From positions 1-44,706 of the forward strand of contig JAYRWD010000044.1 of the NCBI GenBank assembly GCA_041918255.1: a stretch of DNA of 44,706 bases. Direction: 5' to 3'. The DNA comes from JAYRWD01 sp041918255 (GTDB lineage Bacteria; Patescibacteriota; Dojkabacteria; B142; WJKM01). This document shows positions 16,868-26,200 of this stretch, one piece after another. The notes below the pieces were generated by a model. It ran no database searches. It saw nothing but the letters and a program-made list of their open reading frames with translations, and had not been told where the DNA came from. The position numbers and the translations under genes were made by a program. Within the stretch, counting starts at the first letter, position 1; each line of letters opens with the position of its first letter.

Positions 16868-18274
16868 TTATTCAAAATTCGCCCACTCATTTCCATCTTG
16901 CTTTGGGATTTCAAGGTATGAAATTGGACCGTTAGTGTGATCAGAGTAAATTTCAAGATTGACATTGGTGTTTGCGATATATTCGCCAATTTGATCTATT
17001 AAATTCCAAGATGCCAAAGCCTCATCAAATGTTACAAATTTGCTCCGATCCCCCCTCAGCGCGGATAGAATTAGCTCAGCGTGTTCGCTTCCGCATAGCG
17101 GTCCCTCACAAGCGAAAGTAGAAAGCAATCTAAAATCATCTTGCGCTGTCTTCGGAAGTCCTGATAAAGAAATTTCTAAACCTTCAATCGGCTTTAACCA
17201 GAAACTTAGTCTATTTGGTTTTTCATGATTTTTCTGATACTCGAATAGTCTAAATATAATGTCGATTCGGGCAATGGTTCGTGCCATTTTCTTGCCAACC
17301 CGTATATATACTGGGACTCCATACCAATCTAAGCTGTCGAGTTCTAACCGAATCGCGGCAAAAGTTTCGGTTTTGGATTTTAGTTGATTAACATATCCTT
17401 CGTTTTGTCCTATTACAACAGAATTTTTGGTGGGCTTACTCTCGAACCTAAGCGAAGATAACACTTCATATCTTTCGCGAGCCAGATTCTCCGGGCTTGA
17501 GGTTAGAGGAAGGTTAAGCAAAATATTTGAAAGAATCGTCAAGGCATGTGACTGGATCATATCTTTTATAATTCCCACCTGATCGAAATATCCTAGTCTA
17601 TCCTCCACCCCATCTTCCTCAAAAAGTGTTATCTGGATATTTGATATCACATCACCCTGTATCAAACTATTAATAATACGACTATCCCTTCGAAGCGCAA
17701 CAATATCTTTTATTGTGATTTTCTCAGCATAATGATCAAAAAGATAAATATGCTTTTCCATAAAGCTTTTTTCAACTTCGTTTCTGATTTGTGCTACATC
17801 TTCTTGATTTTGACCAAACGGCTTTTCAAATATCAAACACATATCAGCAATATAACCCCCACCTTTTTCAATCAGTTTCACTATTACCTTTTGATAAACC
17901 GAAGGTGGGATAGATAGATAAGCGAAAATTCTGATTCTCTTCGTCTGGTCAATTTTCAAATCCTGCACTTTCTGAAAAAGCGAAGCAAAGCTCGCTTTTG
18001 ATTCATAATCGCCACATACATAATCAGTTTTTTCTAAAAATTCATCCAACGTTGGTATTTCTATTTTCTTCTTGCTGTGGGCTATTACACTCGTCTTTAC
18101 AAATTCTCTAAAACTCTCAGTTGTGTGTTGCGTCCTTCCAAAGCCTATGAGTCTGAAATCCTCGTCTAACATCCCCTCACTAAATAGAAGATAAAAGGCA
18201 CCATACAGCTTCAATTGAGCTAAATCTCCAGAGGCTCCGAAGAGTAGAAAAACATTTGCAAATTCGTCCATCAT
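16868..18274 (-). CDS. zwf: glucose-6-phosphate 1-dehydrogenase
   Basis: Oxidises glucose-6-phosphate to the lactone, making NADPH. 468 aa, near the usual 480-510. The dinucleotide motif FGASGDLAQLKLYGAF is at about residues 12-27 (the usual form has GDLA-x-RKL). The EKPFGQ segment and the catalytic LFDHYAEK follow (usually IDHYLGK; the Asp-His and Lys are kept), then SLDWYGVPVYIRVGKKM (normally W-x-GVPF-x-RtGK). Two start codons (18274, 18271) are adjacent, and the ATTTATAAAATCGA leader has no Shine-Dalgarno box. The gene starts 6 bp past the membrane orphan stop, so gnd-orphan-zwf looks like one transcript. Confidence 0.93.
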   Translation of the reverse strand: MMDEFANVFLLFGASGDLAQLKLYGAFYLLFSEGMLDEDFRLIGFGRTQHTTESFREFVKTSVIAHSKKKIEIPTLDEFLEKTDYVCGDYESKASFASLFQKVQDLKIDQTKRIRIFAYLSIPPSVYQKVIVKLIEKGGGYIADMCLIFEKPFGQNQEDVAQIRNEVEKSFMEKHIYLFDHYAEKITIKDIVALRRDSRIINSLIQGDVISNIQITLFEEDGVEDRLGYFDQVGIIKDMIQSHALTILSNILLNLPLTSSPENLARERYEVLSSLRFESKPTKNSVVIGQNEGYVNQLKSKTETFAAIRLELDSLDWYGVPVYIRVGKKMARTIARIDIIFRLFEYQKNHEKPNRLSFWLKPIEGLEISLSGLPKTAQDDFRLLSTFACEGPLCGSEHAELILSALRGDRSKFVTFDEALASWNLIDQIGEYIANTNVNLEIYSDHTNGPISYLEIPKQDGNEWANFE

Positions 18275-18280
18275 TCGATT

Positions 18281-19300
18281 TTATAAATATTGGCAATACT
18301 TCTTAGTCTCAAGTGTTTGATTTGTGGCTTCTTCGCAAGATATAGTCTGATCAGGTTCGATCAAAGGAAGATATGAGCTATCTTTTGTGAGTTGCCCCGA
18401 AGAGTCGAAAACAACTATATTTCTAGCTTCAAGACTATCTCCCGAATCCGGGAAGAAGTAAAATCTGCCAAGCTCATGATATATTTTGGGAAGTTCACAT
18501 TTGTTATCAGCGCAATCTACATTTAGAGGGGGACTGGGCAAATTCATCTTCTCTATTGTCATGAAATCTCGCAGCGAGACCATGTTTAATTCCACAGAGG
18601 AATCAGCAAGACCATCACTAACCGCCACAAATACGTTCTCGTTTTGACTATCGAAATTCACCGATATTGCTTTGCCCTCATCTGGACCAAGGAAATTCAA
18701 GACTTTCGAGATCATACCTCCACTCTCGCTCATACTAAAGAAACCTAATACTCTTTGCTTGCAATTCTGATCATCATAACCGTAATATAACACCTCGTGT
18801 GGATAAGCATTTATAGCTATGTCTTTGGCGGAAAAGATTGTTCGTATGATATTTCCTTCATGGTCGATAATGTCATAAGAAGGATACTCTCCGGTCACCT
18901 GTCTCGGAGAGTCAACAACAGAAAATTCACCTTTATACGGCAAAATGTAATATGGTCTGACTCCAAAATCTCTTTCTTTGTCTACAACTCCAATTTTGTC
19001 TTCTTCGACATAAGTTGCTTCGCAGCCCTGTGTCCTCCAAGTCAACAGATTTTTCCAAAGATTCTCTTGTGATTTTATATACGATGTAGGTGGAAGCAAA
19101 TCTTCGGTGATGGACTCGCTGGGACTAAATTTTTCAGTCTGTTCTATAAAACGCGGGATGCTGACTATAAACAAAATGCCCGCTGTCGCGCAACAACATA
19201 ATACTACAATTACAATTGCTAAGATTGCAAATAGATGGTTATCTGAGGAGGGGTCCTTTGGTGCTGGCATATATTGAGTTTCGGTCGGCAATAATTCCAT
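18281..19300 (-). CDS. membrane-anchored extracytoplasmic protein of unknown function, within the pentose phosphate cluster
   Basis: 339 aa from the ATG at 19300. A TTG at 19357 would overlap gnd and adds residues without support. A short Pro-rich cytoplasmic start (TETQYMPAPKDPSS) precedes one membrane segment (LFAILAIVIVVLCCCATAGI). The outer part has repeated short beta-like blocks (DIIDHEGNIIRTI, VLGFFSMSE, IVVFDSSGQL), suggesting a propeller-like fold, and several cysteines. No known family is recognised. It lies 45 bp after gnd and 6 bp before zwf, which argues for co-transcription, but nothing in it suggests sugar metabolism. Confidence 0.65.
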   Translation of the reverse strand: MELLPTETQYMPAPKDPSSDNHLFAILAIVIVVLCCCATAGILFIVSIPRFIEQTEKFSPSESITEDLLPPTSYIKSQENLWKNLLTWRTQGCEATYVEEDKIGVVDKERDFGVRPYYILPYKGEFSVVDSPRQVTGEYPSYDIIDHEGNIIRTIFSAKDIAINAYPHEVLYYGYDDQNCKQRVLGFFSMSESGGMISKVLNFLGPDEGKAISVNFDSQNENVFVAVSDGLADSSVELNMVSLRDFMTIEKMNLPSPPLNVDCADNKCELPKIYHELGRFYFFPDSGDSLEARNIVVFDSSGQLTKDSSYLPLIEPDQTISCEEATNQTLETKKYCQYL

Positions 19301-19344
19301 TTTGCTAGCGATAAAAGTTAATCTTATGATACTTTCTCTTACTA

Positions 19345-20766
19345 TTAATTGATCCAAGAACCATGAAATTCTCCTTCTTCTCCTTCGATTTCGAAGCCAT
19401 GTAAACCAAATCTATCTCTCACGCCTTGTACGAGATAGGTTGGTAATCTAGATTGGGTATAATAATCAAAATATATGAATCCGGACGAGATAGCAGGCAA
19501 AGCTATATCGCATTCGTACCCTAAAGCAATTACGTCTTTCACGGACCCAATTCTTTTGCTTATCATCTCATGCACGACATTGTCCTCGAAAGGATGTTCG
19601 GGTACGCCATCGCGGGAGTAGATTCGTTCAAATATCTCGAGAAATTTTGACCGTATAATGCATCCACCCTGCCAGATTCGAGAAACTTCTGAGATATTGA
19701 TAAACGGTAACAACTGATTTTTCTTCTGCATAACATAAAAACCTTGCGTGTAGGCGCAAAGGAAGGCAAACTCTAATGTATTTTGTAATAGTGTGACGAA
19801 TTCTTCTAATTCTAGGCCCAATTTTTTTGCACTAATTAATTTTAAATCTTGATATTCCTTGGCAAGGCGAGTGCGAAGTCCTGCGTCCGCAGAGATAAAT
19901 CTTGCCTCAATGCCGGCGATTATCGACGGAATGGCTAAATTTAGATCTAAGGATTCTCGAGCCATGGCTAGCCCGGTGCCCTTTTGCTCAGCCCGATCTG
20001 TAATTCGTGTGATTAGGGGTTTACTTGTATCTAAGGGGTCGTTTGCTTTCAGCACATCTTCTGTAGCTTCGAGAAGATACGATTCCATGAATTGTGTATT
20101 GATAGATTTGAATACCTTAGCGAGTTCATCTGGCGCGAGATTGTAGAGTCCTTTTAGTAATTCGAAGCCCTCAGCTATTATCTGAAGCAATGCGTATTCT
20201 ATTCCGTTATGTACCATCTTTGAATAATGTCCTGCCGCGGTGTCTCCTACTCTAGCAGCGCACGGTCTGCCGGCAAAATCTTTCGCGCTTATACTATCGA
20301 ATAATTCTCGCACTCTCAACCATTCTTCTTCCGTTCCTCCAAACATCATGCTTGGCCCGTTTAGCGCTCCCTCGAATCCGCCTGATACGCCACAACCAGT
20401 ATAATTTATTTCATGTCTCTGGCACATTTCCCACCTGATTTTGGTTTGTGAATAATTCGCGTTTCCAAGATCGATGATGGAATCATCTTTGGAGAGTAGC
20501 GGGAATAAGCTCTCCAATATCTCCTCTATGGCTGAATTATCTACCATAAGCATTATCACTCTGGGGGTCTGAACTTCTTGGATGAATTGGTTTAGGTTAT
20601 ATGCTGGAATTAAATTTGCTGATGGATATTGCTGAACTAATTTTGTGGTTTTATTTTCACTTCGATTGAACACTACTAAGGGCCAGCCTTTTGAGGTGAT
20701 ATTTCGGGCTAAATTGCTTCCCATCACCCCAAGTCCGTATAATCCGAAATTTTTGTTAGTACTCAT
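19345..20766 (-). CDS. gnd: 6-phosphogluconate dehydrogenase, decarboxylating
   Basis: Oxidative decarboxylation of 6-phosphogluconate to ribulose-5-phosphate with NAD(P)+. 473 aa, full length. The Rossmann motif GLYGLGVMGSNLARNI is at residues 9-24. VVFNRSENKT follows, where Asn-Arg after the second strand suggests NADP preference. GVSGGFEGALNGPSMMFGG is the substrate loop, and GHYSKMVHNGIEYALLQ holds the catalytic lysine. The C-terminal helical part ends in YYTQSRLPTYLVQGVRDRFG, as in the dimeric family, whose C-terminal residues enter the partner subunit. ATG at 20766. A repeat-rich 245-bp gap separates it from the thioredoxin-like gene upstream. Confidence 0.95.
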   Translation of the reverse strand: MSTNKNFGLYGLGVMGSNLARNITSKGWPLVVFNRSENKTTKLVQQYPSANLIPAYNLNQFIQEVQTPRVIMLMVDNSAIEEILESLFPLLSKDDSIIDLGNANYSQTKIRWEMCQRHEINYTGCGVSGGFEGALNGPSMMFGGTEEEWLRVRELFDSISAKDFAGRPCAARVGDTAAGHYSKMVHNGIEYALLQIIAEGFELLKGLYNLAPDELAKVFKSINTQFMESYLLEATEDVLKANDPLDTSKPLITRITDRAEQKGTGLAMARESLDLNLAIPSIIAGIEARFISADAGLRTRLAKEYQDLKLISAKKLGLELEEFVTLLQNTLEFAFLCAYTQGFYVMQKKNQLLPFINISEVSRIWQGGCIIRSKFLEIFERIYSRDGVPEHPFEDNVVHEMISKRIGSVKDVIALGYECDIALPAISSGFIYFDYYTQSRLPTYLVQGVRDRFGLHGFEIEGEEGEFHGSWIN

Positions 20767-20846
20767 TTCTTATGAAATTAAGATTAATTGCGAACTTTAT
20801 GTGAAATTACATCACCCCCTTAACTAAACCTGCTCAAGTCTTTTCG

Positions 20847-21003
20847 ATGTCACCCTGAGCATGTCGAAGGGTGAAGATATTATAGTGTCGCACTTCGACG
20901 AGCTCAGTGTGACACACATTTGTTAACTTTATCGAATTTCGCATAAAGCCTATTATTGTCGCACTTCAGCGTGACAACTTTTTGTTAATCTTATTAGGTT
21001 TCC
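20847..21003. repeat. intergenic palindromic repeats, family A, two adjacent copies
   Basis: Copy one is 20847-20948. It has the inverted repeat CACCCTGAGCATGTCGAAGGGTG, a second stem CACTTCGACGAGCTCAGTGTG, and the tail GTTAACTTTATCGAATTTCGCATAAAG. Copy two (20956-21003) is shorter: GTCGCACTTCAGCGTGAC with a degenerate tail ending CTATAAAG. The block between 20880 and 20947 is nearly identical to 21711-21767. No gene is seen in this gap. Confidence 0.8.
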
Positions 21004-21011
21004 TATAAAGT

Positions 21012-21374
21012 CTATTGATTAGGTTCAACTCCTTGGATAGGCGACAAATTTACTTGCATTTCTTTCATCTGCAATAACTCACTGATTTTTTTTGCATAAA
21101 TTTCATATGGATGTACTCCCTCGATTTTCACAATCGGCACTCCTTCATTATATATCCCGACTGTTGGGATATACTTTATATCGAATCTTTCTGCGACCGC
21201 GGGATATTCGTCAGTATCTATCTGGTAAGAGAAAATCTTTTCTCCAAAAAAATTTTCTATTTGCGAAACTACAGGAAATAGTTTATCGCTTTCGGTTGAA
21301 TATTCGGCGAAAAACATAATAACTGTAACGCCTTCAAATGTGGCATCATCGAAGTCCTCTTCTATAATGATCAC
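21012..21374 (-). CDS. thioredoxin-fold protein lacking the CxxC active site
   Basis: 120 aa from a GTG start. The fold is readable: VTVIMFFAEYSTESDKLFP aligns with the thioredoxin FWAxWCGPCK segment, but both cysteines are serine (Ser26, Ser29). SYQIDTDEYPAVAERFDI and KYIPTVGIYNEG follow with the conserved cis-proline (Pro70), and KIEGVHPYEIYAKKI is the last helix. Without cysteines it cannot do disulfide exchange, so a chaperone or binding role is more likely. The leader contains a duplicated repeat block (21385-21601). Next on the strand is gnd, after a repeat gap. Confidence 0.75.
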   Translation of the reverse strand: MIIIEEDFDDATFEGVTVIMFFAEYSTESDKLFPVVSQIENFFGEKIFSYQIDTDEYPAVAERFDIKYIPTVGIYNEGVPIVKIEGVHPYEIYAKKISELLQMKEMQVNLSPIQGVEPNQ

Positions 21375-21384
21375 AAAAATCTAC

Positions 21385-21601
21385 TTTCTAATAATTTACT
21401 AGGAATAGTATAGAGGAAAAGTGGGCGGATGGGGAGAAGGGGTAGAGTTTGATTGTTACAATCAACTAACCCGAGTATTTTGTAAGTCAATTTACAATTT
21501 AGCCCGAGTTTTTTGTGAGTCAAGTTGTAATTTAACCCGAGTATTTTATAAGTCAAATTGTGATTTAACCCGAGTTTTTTGTAAGTCACTATCCACTTTA
21601 A
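21385..21601. repeat. four 33-bp tandem repeats preceded by a duplicated flank
   Basis: Units at 21468-21500, 21501-21533, 21534-21566 and 21567-21599 have the consensus AACCCGAGTWTTTTGTAAGTC followed by AAWTTGTAATTT, exactly 33 bp each and head-to-tail. The period is a multiple of three and the minus strand stays open, giving an 11-residue repeat (LGLNYNLTHKK-like), but no plausible gene results. The flank (TTTCTA...ACTAGGA...GGATGGGGAGAAGGG) recurs at 21818-21863. There are no spacers, so this is not CRISPR. Confidence 0.85.
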
Positions 21602-21640
21602 ACTGAATACTTGAAGAAACTTTATTCGAAATTAGATTTA

Positions 21641-21771
21641 TTATGTCACCCTCGCCCGTCCCGAACTTTGTTCGGGGAGTATGCCGAAGGGTGGAGATAC
21701 AATGTTGTCGGACTTCGACGAGCTCAGTGTGATACACATTTGTTAACTTTATCGAATTTCGCATAAAATCC
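21641..21771. repeat. intergenic palindromic repeat, family A, with a nested palindrome
   Basis: Carries GTCACCCTC...GAAGGGTG arms with an internal CCCGAACTTTGTTCGGG palindrome, then the CTTCGACGAGCTCAGTGTGA stem and the GTTAACTTTATCGAATTTCGCATAAAATC tail. The second half is nearly identical to 20880-20947. Confidence 0.8.
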
Positions 21772-21817
21772 AATATTCGAAGGTTTTGGTAGCTACCAAC
21801 ATGGACACGAGACTCTC

Positions 21818-21925
21818 TTTCTAGCACTTGACTAGGATAGTGGGTGGGTGGATGGGGAGAAGGGACGAATTAGGTTCGGCCAATTAGTCGAATCGAGTAT
21901 TTTGTAAACCAGGCTGTGATTTAAA
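21818..21925. repeat. second, degenerate copy of the tandem-repeat block
   Basis: TTTCTAGCACTTGACTAGGATAG and GGATGGGGAGAAGGG (21850-21864) mirror the flank at 21385-21440. One decayed 33-bp unit (AATCGAGTATTTTGTAAACC..., 21891-21922) follows. Together with the copy at 21385-21601 this makes a duplicated composite repeat around a family A element. The rest of the gap up to 22015 shows nothing. Confidence 0.7.
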
Positions 21926-22015
21926 TAAAATCTTTAGCCTGTAGGAAATATTTCAAACAAATCCTATTATGAGCTCACGGATAAGATCCGGTTATAGTTA
22001 GCTCTAGTCTTTCCC

Positions 22016-22969
22016 CTAATTTTCTACTTTAAAAACTACTTGTCCACGAAAACTAGATGACTTTATCGGAGTTAAGTTCGATCGGCTACTGAAATAAGCG
22101 TGATCGCGAGGAATTTGCCAAAATTCGGTACCAAGATCTTCGTAACCATACGCTACACAAACAGTATATCGGGCACAAATGTCTATAACCTCCTCTAATC
22201 CTGGATTCGTAATTAATTCCAATATCAAGGAAGCAGGTCTCTTTTCCTCGAACAATGCGTTAGCCAGCATACGATCAAGCTTGATGATTCGCTCTATCTT
22301 ATAAATGATTAGATTTTGAGCTTGATTGTGGAAAACCTCTAACGGAGATTTCCGCTGATTACCACTATCCCTCGAATCCTCCGACTGGCGCGTAAACTCT
22401 GCATTATAACTCCCTTCATTGCGCTCCCGAAGTTGCTTAGCAGCGACTAGGTTGAGACATAAATCCAGAACATCACTAGGTGGGTGTCGATCATGTCCAA
22501 ATGGGGTTGAAACATTCCAACCGTCTAGAATCCTCATATTGTCTGTCCACGACAGAATTCTAGGATAAGCTCTAAGTACGCGTCCGATATCCTCTTTCTC
22601 AATACCTTCCTGCTGCCAAGCGTAACAATTCTTCATCAAATCTCGATTAATTTGATCAAGACCTGATATGGCAAAATGTGCGGCGGCGAGTCTATTACAT
22701 GCCCAGATAACCCTCTCCTCAGGAGGATTCACGCCATAGGTTATAATCAACTTAGCCAGAGTCTCTGGCGTTAGTTGACCACTCAAGCCGTTATCATATG
22801 TTACTCCTCGTAATATATTCCCTTGGTTACCCCAATTATTAAATCGATCGCGTATGGCTTGTCGCAAAACTTCATTTGCTTCAAGCATTTCTTGTGACAG
22901 TACTGCTTCACCAGCAACCATGTTTGAAAGAATAAAAATTGATACAGCTATTGCCCAAGTCGCCTGCAT
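22016..22969 (-). CDS. secreted protein of unknown function
   Basis: 317 aa from the ATG at 22969. A start nine codons earlier adds a charged stretch before the signal. The N-terminus is a signal peptide-like segment (MQATWAIAVSIFILSNMVAGEA), with likely cleavage after VAGEA or nearby. The mature part is mostly helical and charged, with a polar stretch (FTRQSEDSRDSGNQRKSP) and cysteines in ICARYTVCVAYGYEDLG. No enzymatic motif or known family is recognised. Leader GATTTTAAAT directly abuts the ATG. It is the last minus-strand gene before the divergent ileS, across a 260-bp gap. Confidence 0.65.
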   Translation of the reverse strand: MQATWAIAVSIFILSNMVAGEAVLSQEMLEANEVLRQAIRDRFNNWGNQGNILRGVTYDNGLSGQLTPETLAKLIITYGVNPPEERVIWACNRLAAAHFAISGLDQINRDLMKNCYAWQQEGIEKEDIGRVLRAYPRILSWTDNMRILDGWNVSTPFGHDRHPPSDVLDLCLNLVAAKQLRERNEGSYNAEFTRQSEDSRDSGNQRKSPLEVFHNQAQNLIIYKIERIIKLDRMLANALFEEKRPASLILELITNPGLEEVIDICARYTVCVAYGYEDLGTEFWQIPRDHAYFSSRSNLTPIKSSSFRGQVVFKVEN

Positions 22970-23229
22970 ATTTAAAATCACACATTTATATTTCAAGACG
23001 CTAAAGGAGATTTTATATTATCAATGACAGCAAAGTCAAAGGCGACATAATAAAGACACAATTAGAAAATTATCTTGAATAACCCAAAAATAAGTTATCC
23101 TTATTAGTACTATCTAATTCTTGACATTTTCTGACCTTCCCAAAAATCCTCCTTCTCCCCCAAATTACCCCTAATATGCTAGAATTGCAGTATGTTTGCA
23201 TAATATATTTAATTTAGTTCTCTCACACC

Positions 23230-26200
23230 ATGTTCAAGCCAGTAGACCCAAAACCTGATTTTGTGAAACAAGAGAACGAAATTATTGAATACTGGGAAAA
23301 AAATAAAATATTCGAAAAACAAGTCAATTCCCGACCCAAATCAAACAAATACGTCTTCTACGATGGCCCTCCATTCATAACCGGCTTGCCGCACTACGGA
23401 CATTTGCTCGGAAGCATGGCGAAAGATGTGATACCCAGATATCAAGCCATGAAAGGAAAACACGTAGAAAGAGTTTGGGGGTGGGATTGCCATGGTCTGC
23501 CAATAGAAAACAAAGTAGAAAAAGCGCTTGGACTCAAAAATAGACGAGACATCGAAAAACTAGGAGTGAAAAAATTCATCGAAGAATGCTACAAATACAC
23601 TCGCGAAGTATCAGCCGAATGGAACTGGTATATAGACAGAATCGCTCGCTGGGTAGATATGGACCACGCTTATAAAACCATGGATCAGGACTATATGGAA
23701 TCAGTCATGTGGGTATTCAAGCAACTCTATGAAAAAAAATTGATATACGAAGGAGTGCGAACCTCTTTATTCTGCCCTCGCTGTAGCACGCCAGTATCAA
23801 ATTTTGAGATTGCCATGGACAATTCTTACGCTGACATGGAAGACCCGGCAGTATATGTGAAATTCAAAGTAAAAGATTCCACCACCCAAAAAGTGTATCT
23901 AATATCAGGCAGAAATTCATTTGCTTCACGCACATATTTTCCAAACCTCAAGAATTCGCTAGAGAGTCTTGGAGCAAGTGTCACCATCATAGACCATGTC
24001 GAACCAGATAAACCACAGTTAGAAACCAACGTCATTAACTTACAAAAATACGATTTCGAAAATTCCATAGTAGTAACACATTCACTTGGCTTACCAACCT
24101 TTCTGGCCTACAACTCAAAGGCAAAGAACAGAATTTCCCACCTGATAGCAATAGCCCCACCAGATGGAAATTTGGAAAACTCAACCGACCAAGATTGGGT
24201 CAAATCATCCGGTTATGGTGAATTTATGAAAAAGCTTGATTATAAACAGATTACCAAAAGTATCAAATCTATTCAACTCATATACTCCGACAATGATAAA
24301 GTCACAAAAGAAAACTATGAAAAATTTGCGGATAAACTTGGAGCCGAGAAAATACTTGAAAAAAACAAAGGACACTTCTTCTCTCAAGAGACAGACAGCC
24401 CACCAGAGCGTTTAGAGAAATCACTAACTGAAATCATAGGGAAGAAAAGTTCAAAAGAATACTTACCCACCTATCTCCTCGCTTGGACAACCACACCCTG
24501 GACATTGCCTTCGAATAGAGCGCTGGTCGTGGATGAGAAAGGAGAATATGTGAAAGTAAAAAGAAAAGTGTGCGTAAAAAAACACACTGGCGCACTCGCA
24601 GTAATATATAGCAAGAAACGAAATCAATTCTTAGTAATTAACCACCACAGCGAGAGAGCGCTGGGGATAAAAAGTCTCGTGTCAGGAACACAAGAGATTG
24701 GCGAAACGCTAGAAGAGACCGTACTACGCGAAGTAACTGAGGAAACGGGGTACGCCAATCCAGTTTTAGTTGGAAAACTTGGGGAAAACAGATACCAATC
24801 ACAAATACCCGGAAACGTAATTTTAGACAAACACTTGGACGTATTTTTGATAGAAATTGAAAACGAATCAAGGGTAAAACAAAAGCAAAACAGCCCTGAA
24901 AAAGTCGCAATCGAATGGATCAATGCGGATATAGCTGACGAGGCGTTAACCCGAAAATCCAATCAAGAATTTATCAGACTAGCAAAAAAATATTACTCAG
25001 AAGGGAAAATGCCCGAAGCCTTGGAAAACAGCGAACCCATAATATCTGAACAAGACTTTGAGGAATATCTAATTCTAGGCAAAAGTAAACTCGATAGCGT
25101 ATTCGAAGGCTACGAATACGAAACAGTTGAAGAAATAAAAGGGAAAGATCTAGTTGATCTGGAATATATCCCACTTTACAATTTCATTCCTGCCAACGCG
25201 AACGATTTCAAAGTTTATCACTACCCGGGTATGGTCAGCGCGGATGAAGGAGTAGGTATAGTACATTCGGCTCCGGGATTCGGAGAGATTGATAGCGAGA
25301 TGGGAAATCACTACGGACTCACCATGATGTTCACCATAAATGATGAAGGAAAATTCGTAAACCAAATCACCGATTACGCTGGTATGTATTATGAGAAGGC
25401 CGACAAATTTATCACTTTAAATCTTGAGTCACGAAATTTACTATTTACGCACGAAGTAATCACACACAGATATCCATTTTGCTGGCGGTGCGAAACACCA
25501 TTAATTCAAAAAGCGCAGAAATCTTGGTTTATAAACGTACAGAAGATCAAGAAAAATCTATACAAGAATAATGAACCCATAAATTGGGTACCCGAGCATG
25601 TCAAAGAAGGTAGGTTTAAACAAGGACTAGAAACTGCCCCAGATTGGTGTATATCCCGCACTAGATATTGGGGAACCCCCATGCCAGTTTGGCAGGCGGT
25701 GGATAAAAAAGGTGAAGTGATCGAAAGATTCATCCCCTCCTCCAGAGATGAATTAATGGCTCGAAATCCGGATATAACAAAAATTATTTTGGTAAGACAC
25801 GGAGAATATGCAAAAGGAAACGACTTGGATCATAGATTAAGCGAGGACGGTACGAAGCAAGCCGTAGAACTGGTAGAAAAGTTAAAGGATATCAATCTAG
25901 ATATTGTTTTCTCTTCAACCATGAAGCGCTGTCTAGAGACAGTAGAACCACTTGCAACGAAGCTAAAGAAAAAAGTGGTCGAAGATGAACGTTTCGGATC
26001 AATCGCAAGAAAAGAAAAGCTATACGAAATCAAGGAAAAGTACAAAGTTGAAAAACTCAAAAATACAGATGAGGCAACATTAAGCAAAATCTATCAAGAG
26101 GGTGGTTTCACCGCGAACGATGAAAAAACCATAAAGGAACTGGCGAAAGAATATCGAGGCAAAACAATACTTGTCTGCACACACGCAGAAGTAGTCGCTT

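Noticed and set aside
21371..21589. ORF with an 11-residue repeat on the minus strand
   Set aside because: It is only the translation of the 33-bp DNA repeat. There is no credible start region or flanking protein sequence.
21468..21599. Possible CRISPR array
   Set aside because: The 33-bp units are directly adjacent with no spacers, and no cas genes are present.
22997..23229. T-box riboswitch upstream of ileS
   Set aside because: No T-box core (TGGNACCGCG-like) or terminator/antiterminator pair is visible in the 260-bp leader.
23850..24470. Intein in IleRS
   Set aside because: The first insert has no Cys1, TxxH or terminal His-Asn blocks. It reads as an RBBP9-like hydrolase, and the other inserts are clear Nudix and histidine phosphatase domains.
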